Below, in pieces: positions 50,004-59,267 of a stretch of 64,000 bases of DNA. The stretch is from the NCBI GenBank assembly GCA_963666935.1, contig OY762936.1, forward strand, positions 1 through 64,000, written 5' to 3'. Both the position numbers and the translations under genes were made by a program. Each line of letters opens with the position of its first letter. The first letter of the stretch is position 1. The notes beneath the pieces were generated by a model. The model worked only from the letters and a program-made list of their open reading frames with translations. It was not told where the DNA came from and made no database searches. The stretch comes from G963666935 sp963666935 (GTDB lineage: Bacteria; Bacillota; Clostridia; Christensenellales; CAG-138).

Positions 50004-51409
50004 AATTTGCATGGAAGGTATTCTTTTCCTGTTTGCTGGTTCTGGCGGCCGCATTCTCCACCATCGTATATGCGCTTAACACAAACGCGTTTGATACGGC
50101 CCTTGCACAGGAAAAGCAGCGAACGCTGGACAAAATGAATCTACTCATGACCGTCGTGCAATCCTTTACCGCTGATTTGGACTACGATTCACAGAACGGC
50201 GACCTTGCGGAGGTTATGTCGTCCGTTGCCGACGGCGACTTTGCCTCCGCGCGCCTATACGATAAGGACGGCGCCGCTGTTTACCCGGAAAGCGCACCCC
50301 AATCGCCTCTGATTCAAAGTGCACGGTCTGGTATCGCTTACGACGTCATACAAAGCGGCTCCCAATATGTCATGCGGTGCTGCGCGCCGGTACAGCTTGG
50401 GGCAAAAACGGGATACCTTTCTCTGGAGCAGGATATTACGGCCCCATTTGCACTGAGCGATTCCATGATGCGCACCTCCGCCGTCGTTACGATGCTTGCA
50501 ACTTCAATTGTGGGGCTTATCCTGCTTTTGATCTGTACCCTGCTGACACGGCCTGTGCGTCAGCTTTCCGGCGTTACCCGCCGCATGGCGGAAGGAAACT
50601 ACCAGGAGCGTGCATTGGTCACCACAAAGGACGAGATTGGCGAGCTTTCCGTTGATTTTAACCGGATGGCCGACGCGTTGGAAGTCCATGTTCAACATTT
50701 GGAGGATGAGGCACGCCAGCGGGAGAACTTTGTGACCAGCTTCGCCCATGAATTGAAGACCCCCCTCACCTCCATCATTGGCTATGCCGACATGCTCCGT
50801 TCCCGAAAAGTGGATGATGAAACGCATTTTCGGTCCGCCAACTATATCTTCACCGAGGGAAGAAGGCTGGAACGCCTGTCGCTGAAGCTATTGGAACTTA
50901 TGGTATTGAACCGGCAGGAATTTGAGCGGTACCCAGTTGAAACGGCGGATGTTTCCGAGCGCCTGCGGGAAACTACTTCTTCCGCTTTGCAAGAGAAATA
51001 TGGTGTTTCGCTTACTGTAGATCTGCCAGACGCTACGATTGACATCGAGCCCGATCTTTTTTTGACCATGCTGCTCAACCTCATCGACAACGCGGGTAAG
51101 GCAAGCAAGCAAGGACAGACTGTATCGGTCAACGGAAAATGCTGCCCGGCGGGCTACCGCGTCAGCGTGACCGATCAGGGCACGGGGATTCCGGCGGAGG
51201 AACTCGGCCGCATTACGGAGGCATTCTATATGGTTGACAAGTCGAGATCCCGCGCCCAAAATGGCGCGGGCCTGGGGCTGGCGCTATGCGATGCCGTTGC
51301 AAAGCTGCACCACACCAAAGTTACATTTCAAAGCGAATTGGGAAAAGGTACGACGGTGTCCGTTCTCGTGCCTTGTTCCATCATGGAGGCCGACGATGAA
51401 GAAGCATAA
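50000..51409 (+). CDS. Sensor histidine kinase, element B
   Basis: A 469-residue counterpart of 22,155-23,564, with two spans, HAMP, His250 in FAHELKTPLTSIIGY and complete ATPase motifs (LLNLIDNAGKASKQG, VTDQGTGIPAEE, NGAGLGLALCD). Differences from A concentrate in the extracellular sensor (for example YDSQNGDLAEVMSSVADGDF) and near the C-terminus. Same operon arrangement. Signal unknown. Confidence 0.92.
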   Translation: MKFAWKVFFSCLLVLAAAFSTIVYALNTNAFDTALAQEKQRTLDKMNLLMTVVQSFTADLDYDSQNGDLAEVMSSVADGDFASARLYDKDGAAVYPESAPQSPLIQSARSGIAYDVIQSGSQYVMRCCAPVQLGAKTGYLSLEQDITAPFALSDSMMRTSAVVTMLATSIVGLILLLICTLLTRPVRQLSGVTRRMAEGNYQERALVTTKDEIGELSVDFNRMADALEVHVQHLEDEARQRENFVTSFAHELKTPLTSIIGYADMLRSRKVDDETHFRSANYIFTEGRRLERLSLKLLELMVLNRQEFERYPVETADVSERLRETTSSALQEKYGVSLTVDLPDATIDIEPDLFLTMLLNLIDNAGKASKQGQTVSVNGKCCPAGYRVSVTDQGTGIPAEELGRITEAFYMVDKSRSRAQNGAGLGLALCDAVAKLHHTKVTFQSELGKGTTVSVLVPCSIMEADDEEA

Positions 51410-52145
51410 AATCTTAAGCTATGCCGTTCCCTCCCTTCTTGCGGCGATCCTGATTGCAGGCGCTGTGTTTGTTCCCCAATGCCTGTCCGCCGCCCACCGC
51501 CAGTCCCAAATCGGCTTGACCGCGGTCGTGCCGCTTTCGGCGCTTCCTGCCGAAGTCACGCCGCCGCCCGTATCGGAGGAGGCGCTCCTTGACCGTGCGC
51601 TTGCCTGGTATGCAAGAGAGAATCAATCCGCCCAGTTCGTAAAATACCATGAGGATGTCACACCATCGGAACAGGAATTGAGCACGGAAGAGGCGCTGGA
51701 ACGGTTTTACGAACAGCAGGAAACACTGGAAGCCTCCGGCTTTTTCATTCATACGGACGCCCAATCGACGGAGCTCTTTTACTACCGCCTGGTTCACGGC
51801 GTTACGGAAGAATATCAGGGCTTTTACAGCATTTCCTGCCCGCAGGAGGAAGGCGGGTCGATCCGGTTTATACTGGATGCAAACACCGGCACGATCCTTC
51901 ATTGCGAATACGATTCCCCGCTCCTGGCCGCGCCGGATACCGCCAAGGCTTTCGCAGCGCTTTGGGGGATGGCGGACGGGCGTCTGCTGAAATGGAACCA
52001 GTATGATTTCTTGTGCCGGGAATCCCTTATCTTTGGCAACGGCGGAGAACGCTATATCGATATCGCTGTGGATACCGTGACGGAAAAAAACGATCAATAC
52101 CGATGCAGTATTACGCTTCGGCTGGGAACAGGAGAAACAGCATGA
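51396..52145 (+). CDS. Membrane-anchored extracytoplasmic protein linked to the kinase, element B
   Basis: The ATG at 51,396 overlaps the kinase stop and follows GGAGG. The 249 residues have one anchor (SLLAAILIAGAVFVP), a TPPPVSEEA neck and the same extracellular domain as 23,551-24,300. Pairs of genes are about 93 percent identical by eye. It probably modulates the kinase. Confidence 0.75.
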   Translation: MKKHKILSYAVPSLLAAILIAGAVFVPQCLSAAHRQSQIGLTAVVPLSALPAEVTPPPVSEEALLDRALAWYARENQSAQFVKYHEDVTPSEQELSTEEALERFYEQQETLEASGFFIHTDAQSTELFYYRLVHGVTEEYQGFYSISCPQEEGGSIRFILDANTGTILHCEYDSPLLAAPDTAKAFAALWGMADGRLLKWNQYDFLCRESLIFGNGGERYIDIAVDTVTEKNDQYRCSITLRLGTGETA

Positions 52146-52978
52146 AAAAACTTTGCATGGCATGCGTCGCCATTCTATTATTTCCCTTATTGACGGCCTG
52201 CGGCAAAGAGGCTGTGGTTACAGCGCCTGCGGCCACGTCTGTCGTATGGGCAATCGCAACGCCGGAGCCAAAGCCGGCACCCAGTATTGACGTTGATCTG
52301 AGCAATGCGCAGGAGCTGGGCTATGTGGAGATCGAGATCGACACGAGCGACGGCTATCGGGATTTCGTGCTGGAACATTGGCTTTCGGACCAGTATGGGG
52401 AATCCACCTTCTTTCGCTTGATCGACGGGAAATATGTTGAGCTGGGCACGCTAGACGACTATGTAACCGACCAAATCGGAACCCCGCATATCACCCTTGA
52501 CGGGGTGGGCTACCTGTATGTCAATGAATCTTCCTCTCACCTTGGATGGGCGCGCATCGACCGCATCTATACGGTTAAAGATAACCAGCTGACGGAGGTA
52601 CCGCCATTGAACCACGTGTATTATCCCATTGAGGAATATGAATTTGACGTGCTGGATACCGTTTTGCTGTATACAACCGGATTAACAACCGAGGAGATGA
52701 AAGCGTTATCTCCGGAAGATGCCCCCGCCTTTGATTGGGAGAAAATCGGCGGCGAGGCCTACGGCAAGCGAAAGGTAATCGGCAAGGACGACCGCGTTAC
52801 GGTATTTGGCACCGATGAACAGGGCTATGTGCTCCTTGACTTCAAGGGAACCGCTTATCTCCTGCCCATGGCGACAGAAGATATGACGGATGTTTATTGC
52901 GATTTGCTGGCCGAAGGCCGCTTCTTCAACGAGTGTTTCTACAATAAATATACGGAGGATTATTATCACAGAGGCTGA
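52142..52978 (+). CDS. Lipoprotein of unknown function, kinase operon, element B
   Basis: The ATG at 52,142 overlaps the previous stop. Signal ends LLTACGKE, then a ATPEPKPAPS neck and a 240-residue mature domain very close to 24,297-25,133. The conserved DQIGTPHITLDGVGYLYVNE block is unchanged. No known family. The leader-cassette repeat begins at its stop codon. Confidence 0.72.
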   Translation: MKKLCMACVAILLFPLLTACGKEAVVTAPAATSVVWAIATPEPKPAPSIDVDLSNAQELGYVEIEIDTSDGYRDFVLEHWLSDQYGESTFFRLIDGKYVELGTLDDYVTDQIGTPHITLDGVGYLYVNESSSHLGWARIDRIYTVKDNQLTEVPPLNHVYYPIEEYEFDVLDTVLLYTTGLTTEEMKALSPEDAPAFDWEKIGGEAYGKRKVIGKDDRVTVFGTDEQGYVLLDFKGTAYLLPMATEDMTDVYCDLLAEGRFFNECFYNKYTEDYYHRG

Positions 52979-53124
52979 TGCAATTTGGATACAATTGGCA
53001 AGTACTCTCATATAAAAAATGAGAAAAGAGAATTGAAAATGAAACGATTTCTGCTGTCTCTGCTTGCCTTCACCCTATTCTTATCCGGCTGCACGGGTGA
53101 AACCGTATCGGTGCAGCCTTCGGC
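52977..53124 (+). repeat. Leader cassette, copy 2
   Basis: Same UTR and signal-peptide DNA as 25,132-25,280 (GATGCAATTTGGATACA to the codons for TVSVQPS), one base shorter in the UTR. Confidence 0.75.
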
Positions 53125-54280
53125 ATCCACCATGGATCCGGATGCTATAATGCAATCTCCAGCGTTGGGTACCTCCGAAGCCACTGACACATCGGTACCA
53201 ACCATGGATCCGATTGCTGTAATGCAATCTCCGGCGTTGGGTACCTGTGAACCTGGAGCCACCAGCACATCCGGCTCTTTCACTATGATCCCAGTCTCAG
53301 AAAACTACTTAAAAAATATCATATCTGATGTTACTACCTACTACACCGGCCAGGACGACGGCTTATTTCAAGCTGCTTATCGAGCCCTTACGGAAACGTC
53401 GTGGACGGATATCAATGAAGCCCTTGGAAAGAGCTGCGACTATCTTCCCGAGGGCACATCCGGCATGATTCTTTTGGATGACGCACTACAAAAAGAGCTG
53501 TTCGGTAAAAGTTATGCCGATTTCGGCAGCGTCTCCTGTACAAAGGAGGTGCTTCCCGATATGGGATTGGCCTATATTGCCATATGGGGCGTAAGTCGAG
53601 ATAATTTTTTTCTTGTATTTGACATTATGGACAACGGCGCATACATCCCGGTACGCGGTTTTTGGCTTGGGTGGCGATACCGCAGCTATGAATTTACGCA
53701 GCATTATGATACCCGGTGGCTCAAAATTGACCATGTTTATTTATCTGGCACCGGCATTTGTCTGGCGCGCTGCGATTGGTACAATATCGACAGCAATCAG
53801 ATCGATCTTTCGTATCTGAGCTACGTCGGAGACTGCGATTTACCCTGGTGCCCGCTTGGCTGGCGGCTTTTCAACGGAAAAATGTCCGAGCCGCAGGTTG
53901 AAGAGCTTCCGGACGGGTGCCAATTGATGATTCGGATGGAAGCCACCAGCCGGCTTGAACGAAGCAACAGCGATAATGCCTGGCAGGGAGAGGAATATTG
54001 CTGGGAGAAAACAGAACCTGTCGTCATCCGACTTGATGTCGACACCCACAAGGCATATGCCGAAAACGGCCTTGATCACTGGTATTTCAATGTAACCAGT
54101 GAGGGTGGGGACACGGACAATTACTGCGCGCCGTTTATGGAGGAGCTTAGCGCAGTTATAAACACGGGAAATGACACCGAGGCTTTTTGGGCAAAGTGGA
54201 CGCTGTCGGGCGGGTATTATGATTGGAATTGGAAACCATTTTTTGAAGAGAACGGCCTTGTTTACGTGGAAGAGGAATGA
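53039..54280 (+). CDS. Lipoprotein of unknown function, element B (intact counterpart of 25,195)
   Basis: The ATG at 53,039 gives MKRFLLSLLAFTLFLSGCTG. Next are two imperfect spacer repeats (TMDPDAIMQSPALGT and TMDPIAVMQSPALGT) and a mature domain: SENYLKNIISDVTTYYTGQD, FLVFDIMDNGAYIPVRGFWL, GWRYRSYEFTQHYDTRWLKI, WTLSGGYYDWNWKPFFEENG. 413 residues. Trp is present where element A has a stop. No known family recognised. It lies between the kinase-operon lipoprotein and the ECF-type promoter at 54,342. Confidence 0.75.
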   Translation: MKRFLLSLLAFTLFLSGCTGETVSVQPSASTMDPDAIMQSPALGTSEATDTSVPTMDPIAVMQSPALGTCEPGATSTSGSFTMIPVSENYLKNIISDVTTYYTGQDDGLFQAAYRALTETSWTDINEALGKSCDYLPEGTSGMILLDDALQKELFGKSYADFGSVSCTKEVLPDMGLAYIAIWGVSRDNFFLVFDIMDNGAYIPVRGFWLGWRYRSYEFTQHYDTRWLKIDHVYLSGTGICLARCDWYNIDSNQIDLSYLSYVGDCDLPWCPLGWRLFNGKMSEPQVEELPDGCQLMIRMEATSRLERSNSDNAWQGEEYCWEKTEPVVIRLDVDTHKAYAENGLDHWYFNVTSEGGDTDNYCAPFMEELSAVINTGNDTEAFWAKWTLSGGYYDWNWKPFFEENGLVYVEEE

Positions 54281-54341
54281 TAATACCGTACGAGTAATTC
54301 GATTTACTAATAGTGAAAAATAAGAAATACATAGTTTTGAG

Positions 54342-54371
54342 TGTCCCTTTCGGGTGGGGGATTTGCGTATA
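54342..54371 (+). promoter_or_regulatory. Candidate ECF-sigma promoter for the lipoprotein run, element B
   Basis: TGTCCC (54,342) and CGTATA (54,366), 18-base spacer with TTTCGGGT, as at 26,499. The small Arg-rich frame and a lipoprotein gene follow. Confidence 0.55.
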
Positions 54372-54409
54372 AACGATTACAACCGCTACACCTTCTTTGG
54401 AGGTATCAA

Positions 54410-54529
54410 ATGACACGTCGTTTACAACAGCAACGCAGGGTTTTTCTTTTTCCGCAATACCGCCTGAGATTCATCCGGCGAGCTTTAAGTTCGCCGGATT
54501 CCAATCAGGAGACTGTTTATGCAAAATAG
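54410..54529 (+). CDS. Small Arg-rich reading frame overprinting a lipoprotein-gene fragment, element B
   Basis: MTRRLQQQRRVFLFPQYRLR and 19 further residues, behind GGAGG, about 40 bases downstream of the ECF-type promoter and 12 bases before the next lipoprotein gene. The DNA is a second copy of codons found in that lipoprotein (54,655-54,750) read in a shifted frame. Compared with that parent stretch, about half the changes are synonymous in this frame, while nearly all change the amino acid in the lipoprotein frame. Confidence 0.38.
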   Translation: MTRRLQQQRRVFLFPQYRLRFIRRALSSPDSNQETVYAK

Positions 54530-54541
54530 GAGGAGGGTGAA

Positions 54542-55735
54542 ATGAAGCGTTTTTATGCAATGGCATTATGCCTTTCTATACTATTTTCCGGATGTACTTC
54601 GCGACTTCAACAAGCGCAGTCTGCGGAAAGAATTTCAACCGCTGCATCTTCTTTGGAGGAACCAAATGACACGCCGCTTACAACCACAACGCAGGGTTCT
54701 TCTTTTCCCGCAATTCCGTCTGAGATTGATCCGGCGGGCTTTTTAAGTTCACCGGATTCCTACTTGAAATCAGTTCAGAATAACGCAGAAGTATACAATG
54801 AAGCTTACGTCAGCTGGCCAATTCTATATGAGCTTCCCAGTACCTATTTATGTGGAGAGGAGGCACCATCGATCATTCAAATCGAATCCGGAAAAGTCAA
54901 GCAGATTGCCACGGCTGCACCATTCAACGAAGCATATGATGACGTATATGAACAACTCTGCGGGCTGCTTGGTAATCCTGATAGATTCTACGAAGTGGAT
55001 TTCGACAATATCAAAACGTCATTAGCCGATTATAGACCATATCCTAATAAGACTTCCGTTCAATGGAAACGAAATGGATATTATATCGAAATGCGGGTAT
55101 TTGGCGCGCAGGATATTTTCTGCATCGCTACTTATCGCGACACTCTCGATCCGTATCAAGTTTATTGGTACGACTCGGCAGAAACACAGTGTGGAATTAC
55201 AAGAGACACGCCATTTATTGGGTATTCTATCTATACTGATGCTGATATTTTTTCCCTAGATGGCAATAAGGCTATGGAAGAATATGCGGCACAGCCTATG
55301 AAGCTTGCTGGCAAGCACTGCATGAATGGATCATTGGTCCAAACGTATACGATGACTTTAGAAGGCTTAAGTGTCTTGGGGTGGGATATGAAATTAGAGT
55401 TTTTCGGTTTAGCTCCAGAGCAATATGTTATTGGCGGCGGCTATCGTATTGATGTTACGGGCCATGATCCTGAGGACATACAATTGCTCTATAAAACCAT
55501 ATATGAAGCATTGGATACTTCTCTCGATACTGATGCTCAGGATTTGCGTCCTGCTATAGAAGATCTTCGTTTTTTTGATCCTTCCAGTCAGTTTTTTAAG
55601 GATAGCCGAACAGTCCATAACTGGCATATTGAAAATGAAATGCCACACACCATGTACATAAGCCTCGAGGCTCCGTACCAAGGCCAATATGATAAGGAAA
55701 TGCCGCTGTATATTGAATGGGGTTGGCATTATTGA
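54542..55735 (+). CDS. Lipoprotein of unknown function (type 2), element B
   Basis: AGGAGGAGGGTG precedes the ATG. The 397-residue product has a signal ending LFSGCTSR, a Ser/Thr/Pro-rich spacer (TPLTTTTQGSSFPAIPSEID), then PDSYLKSVQNNAEVYNEAYV and a mature domain including YELPSTYLCGEEAPSIIQIE and GNPDRFYEVDFDN. It is a distant paralogue of 59,268-60,509, which has the same YEVP.FY and G.PD..YE.D patterns. In element A only a fragment of this gene survives at 26,540-26,680. No known function. Confidence 0.72.
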   Translation: MKRFYAMALCLSILFSGCTSRLQQAQSAERISTAASSLEEPNDTPLTTTTQGSSFPAIPSEIDPAGFLSSPDSYLKSVQNNAEVYNEAYVSWPILYELPSTYLCGEEAPSIIQIESGKVKQIATAAPFNEAYDDVYEQLCGLLGNPDRFYEVDFDNIKTSLADYRPYPNKTSVQWKRNGYYIEMRVFGAQDIFCIATYRDTLDPYQVYWYDSAETQCGITRDTPFIGYSIYTDADIFSLDGNKAMEEYAAQPMKLAGKHCMNGSLVQTYTMTLEGLSVLGWDMKLEFFGLAPEQYVIGGGYRIDVTGHDPEDIQLLYKTIYEALDTSLDTDAQDLRPAIEDLRFFDPSSQFFKDSRTVHNWHIENEMPHTMYISLEAPYQGQYDKEMPLYIEWGWHY

Positions 55736-55891
55736 GCACTTACGTAGAAAGCTTTGTTCATGGAACTCTGAAAGCGTTCCAATCCACGACAATGCTCCTG
55801 CAATGGGCGACTCTTGTTAATCTATTTGAAAAACTTCGTTATGCCTTTGCTGCCTTCGGTTCCTTTGAACAAGAAGATATCGTTGATATTA
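55736..55891. other. Intergenic spacer before the second leader cassette of element B
   Basis: No convincing gene. The stretch ends at the leader cassette (55,892), so it marks a recombination junction between the type 2 lipoprotein gene and a cassette copied from 52,977. Confidence 0.35.
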
Positions 55892-56039
55892 GATGCAATT
55901 TGGATACAAATGGCAAGTAATCTCATAGAAAACATGAGAAACGAGAATTGAAAATGAAACGATTTCTGCTGTCTCTGCTTGCTCTAACCCTATTCATATC
56001 CGGCTGTACAGGTGGAACCGTATCGGTACAGCCGTCGGC
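55892..56039 (+). repeat. Leader cassette, copy 3, fused to an unrelated mature protein
   Basis: GATGCAATTTGGATACA, the MKRFLLSLLALTLFISGCTG signal codons and SVQPSAS codons repeat 52,977-53,124. Immediately afterwards the coding sequence is unrelated to the gene at 53,039. Confidence 0.75.
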
Positions 56040-57825
56040 ATCCGCAGTTACGATAGCATCCGAAGAGCCGCAACAGGAGGAGCGCAGCGAGGAGTGGTTT
56101 GTTGGGGATTGGGCGGGCCTCATCACAGGATACGGTAAGATTCCCGGGTCAACGGACTTTGGCATGGCCACGCTGAATTATTGTGACGGGCAATGCTGCC
56201 TGTTTCGGATATATGCCACCGGAACGGGTTATGAAGCGGCCTTCGGCAGCTCCCTGTGGGATGTGACGGAGCATAGCAAGGAAGGCATTATCATAACCTG
56301 CAAGCGGGCATCACAGGATTATGAAATTCACCCCGACAGCTTTAAAGAAGGTCAGACAATAACCTTTGCCTATTCGGAAGAGGCAAAAAGTTCGGTTGCC
56401 GGGGCGATGGTCCCGGAAAAGCACATTTTATTTGGCGAGGCAAGTGATCGTGGAGCCTATCATTTGAACTATCATCTTATTCTCGCGCTGCTGCCGCCCG
56501 GCAATCAACGAAGCGACGATAGCGGCGTCTACCCATGCTGGTATGGCGGTTATGAAAACATGGACGGGGATTTTCATGGTATGTTCTGCCTCGGGATAAA
56601 CGGACGGGGTAAACGTATGTTTGGGCAGGTACTTGCCCGGAGCGACGGAATCGAAACCGTGATGGGGCTTCATGATGGCGTCGACTACGACCGTACCTTC
56701 TTATATGGGCAGCGCGATATGCGGGAAAATGATCTGACAAGGCTTGTGGGCTTAGACGATGCGGACGGCGAATTTTTTGCGCAGTTCTACCGTTATGATG
56801 CGGAGGGCCTGTCGAGTTGGTGGACGAATGTTTCCATCGAGCATAAGCACTACTACGAAACGGTATATATCCCCCAGCTTGAAAACGAACTCGCAGAACT
56901 GCGCGCATCGGATCAAAACGTTTGGATACAGCGGCAAATCCTTGTAAAGCGGGGATTTCTTAGCTATGCGCAAAAAATCGTCAATGGGGAACTCGACGGC
57001 ATCCGGGAGCTCATCCCATACATCCCTCAAATGGTGCAGCTTGATCCGGCCTATCGTAGCGCAGTATCTCTTGCGAGGATAAAGCCGGGCGATACCATCG
57101 AGGACGCAAAAAGACAATATGACCTGCATGAGCTGCAAGCATCTGAGTGGGCGCGCTTTGGAATCAGCAGCATATATTGCGTAAAAGAAAAGTTCTATAC
57201 CGATGGCGCAGGCTTATTGCTTAAAACATATCCCGAAAACGGCATCGATCGCATTGAAAAAGTCGAATTGTATCAGCCGGGTTATGATACGCCGGACGGC
57301 AGACAGGTTGGGGATGTGTTTAATCGCAGCAAGGCGCTGCTGTATGCAACGGATGCAATGCTGCAATTTGGCGATGTAAGCCTACAAGACGGCGTTGATC
57401 CAATCGATGTGATCAGCATGACGATTGTCTCGGATCGCATTTGGGATGAAACCGACCTGGATGTGGACGGAGACGGCGAGCTTGAACATCTTACGCTTTC
57501 CGGCAGATGTCACGGGTCCTATGTGGAACAGGGAACTATGTTGGGCAACAGCGAAACAGGCATTGCCGATGAAATGGACTTCGGTACCCGCGCAACCCTC
57601 CGCGTTTACAAAGAAGACGCATTATATATAGAAGCGGAGCTGCCGCTTTACATTTTTTACCTTCAGCCGGAATTTTGTGACAAGCTGCAAACCGATGAGC
57701 CGGGCAAGGTATGGATCATATGCCCAACCGGCGGCACCGGCCTTGAGGAGCCTATCCACTGTATTAAATTTGACGGCAATGAATTTAAAACGGAGTTTCT
57801 CGGTTTTATCGACATATACGCTTAG
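55954..57825 (+). CDS. Large lipoprotein of unknown function, element B
   Basis: The ATG at 55,954 starts a 623-residue protein with lipobox FISGCTGG supplied by the leader cassette. The N-terminal third has YDVTEHSKEGIIITCKRAS-like beta segments (SSLWDVTEHSKEGIIITCKR). The middle is helical (YYETVYIPQLENELAELRAS, IVNGELDGIRELIPYIPQMV). The C-terminal part includes TDLDVDGDGELEHLTLSG, which looks like an EF-hand/dockerin-type calcium loop (DVDGDGELEH). No family recognised. GC content is higher than in the neighbouring type 2 gene. Absent from element A. Confidence 0.75.
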   Translation: MKRFLLSLLALTLFISGCTGGTVSVQPSASAVTIASEEPQQEERSEEWFVGDWAGLITGYGKIPGSTDFGMATLNYCDGQCCLFRIYATGTGYEAAFGSSLWDVTEHSKEGIIITCKRASQDYEIHPDSFKEGQTITFAYSEEAKSSVAGAMVPEKHILFGEASDRGAYHLNYHLILALLPPGNQRSDDSGVYPCWYGGYENMDGDFHGMFCLGINGRGKRMFGQVLARSDGIETVMGLHDGVDYDRTFLYGQRDMRENDLTRLVGLDDADGEFFAQFYRYDAEGLSSWWTNVSIEHKHYYETVYIPQLENELAELRASDQNVWIQRQILVKRGFLSYAQKIVNGELDGIRELIPYIPQMVQLDPAYRSAVSLARIKPGDTIEDAKRQYDLHELQASEWARFGISSIYCVKEKFYTDGAGLLLKTYPENGIDRIEKVELYQPGYDTPDGRQVGDVFNRSKALLYATDAMLQFGDVSLQDGVDPIDVISMTIVSDRIWDETDLDVDGDGELEHLTLSGRCHGSYVEQGTMLGNSETGIADEMDFGTRATLRVYKEDALYIEAELPLYIFYLQPEFCDKLQTDEPGKVWIICPTGGTGLEEPIHCIKFDGNEFKTEFLGFIDIYA

Positions 57826-57923
57826 CGCTCTCAAAATTTCCATTGATGCGGATTCTGTTAACTTTTGCGAAGGATTGCCCTTAGTGTTGTGTTAAATGCC
57901 CTGGAATATTGTGAGGTTTGCTT

Positions 57924-59117
57924 ATGAACAAAAATAATTTCTATAAAATCCCTGTTTTCTATTTTGCATCAAGGGGGTGGCTCCTGCGTATCGCAGCGGC
58001 CTCGCTGTGCCTGCTGCTTGCCGGATGTGCGGCACCCGCCGGGAGGTCTTCTGCCATATCTTCCCCGCCGGAGACCGCTGCCCCATCCTTTCCTGCCATT
58101 GCAACCACGCGATTTGTTAGCCCCAGGCCCGAGGTCACGCCAGCGGAATCCATTCCCACCTTCGGGAGCATGGAGGATATGCTCCCCGCCAGATGGATCC
58201 CCGTGGCGGAGGACGGCGAACCGGTCTATGTCATGGAGGACAGCCCGTACAAGGGGTACTCCGGAAACGGCTGTTATACGTTATCCGGCCCGGTTCTTTC
58301 TGGCGAGAAGATCGAAGCGCTGGGCCAATCCCTTCTGGGAACACCGGCGGAGGAACTGTTGGACGTGCTCGAAAGGCAGGGCATTGAAAGCTCTGCCATG
58401 TTCGGCATATGGCCGCAAAGCGAAGCCCCTTTGCGAAAGACGGCATGCTTCTATATTTTAGAGGGGGACTACATCCAGCTCACTGTGGCCATAGCCTATT
58501 ATCGTGATTCGCAGTATGCTTATGATGTTTTTTTTGAACCCACCGACGGAGGCTACCGGCCTTATAGCCTCCTATATCACAAAGAGAGCTCTGATTCCAG
58601 CTTCATAGAATTTGCCGGGCACAGGTGGGTCGTCTATACATGTGGAGACCATTACCGTACGGATGTAATATGGTACAATCTGGATTCCCGCCAGATAGAA
58701 TTGTGCTATTGCTGCCAAATCAACGAAGCCGGCCCGGCAGCCCACGACGTCTACGAGACCGAGCGGTGGCAGGCAGCCCAACCGAAAATTATAGAGGACG
58801 CTGCAGGCAGCCGCTTGGAAATCGACATGCAGATCCAATTCGAGACAAAGTATTGGGATGTAACGGAAGGTTGCGATCTCATCATGGCCGCCCCGGAGCC
58901 GGACGCAATCGCTTTCAGAACAAAGACCGTCCTGCACTATGACCAAGCGGCCAGCGCATTCTACATCCTCACGCCCAAGGAGGCCTATCCGTTGGATAAG
59001 GATAGGCGCAACAGGGCGCAGTGGCTGTTTTACATAGGCGACTATATGCAAGACCTTCTGGAAAACGGCAATGTATATCAAAAGCGCTGGGCAAGTACCT
59101 TCTTCCCAAGTGAGTAA
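57924..59117 (+). CDS. Lipoprotein of unknown function (type 3), element B
   Basis: The ATG at 57,924 follows GAGG. The signal ends LRIAAASLCLLLAGCAAPAG; a Pro-rich spacer precedes a domain with EDGEPVYVMEDSPYKGYSGN, GQSLLGTPAEELLDVLERQG, DVIWYNLDSRQIELCY and the end GDYMQDLLENGNVYQKRWAS. Paralogous to 26,690-27,925 with strong matches at signal, middle and C-terminus but much divergence between. 397 residues. Probably a surface receptor, inhibitor or immunity protein; no motif decides. Confidence 0.72.
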   Translation: MNKNNFYKIPVFYFASRGWLLRIAAASLCLLLAGCAAPAGRSSAISSPPETAAPSFPAIATTRFVSPRPEVTPAESIPTFGSMEDMLPARWIPVAEDGEPVYVMEDSPYKGYSGNGCYTLSGPVLSGEKIEALGQSLLGTPAEELLDVLERQGIESSAMFGIWPQSEAPLRKTACFYILEGDYIQLTVAIAYYRDSQYAYDVFFEPTDGGYRPYSLLYHKESSDSSFIEFAGHRWVVYTCGDHYRTDVIWYNLDSRQIELCYCCQINEAGPAAHDVYETERWQAAQPKIIEDAAGSRLEIDMQIQFETKYWDVTEGCDLIMAAPEPDAIAFRTKTVLHYDQAASAFYILTPKEAYPLDKDRRNRAQWLFYIGDYMQDLLENGNVYQKRWASTFFPSE

Positions 59118-59267
59118 TCATCTTCATATTACAGTAGGGTTATATCGGGATAATTATTTATCTCAGCAGCACTTTTGTTGCAATTTTTTCTAACCAAAAC
59201 CAATGCTGTATTAATGATGCAGTTTAATACTCTCGGTAACAAAAATCATGAGAAAGGAATATTACCT

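Noticed and set aside
54555..54746. Alternative-frame ORF inside the type 2 lipoprotein gene as a separate gene
   Set aside because: Within this intact lipoprotein gene the main frame is clearly coding; the alternative frame is discussed only for the fragments at 26,567 and 54,410.
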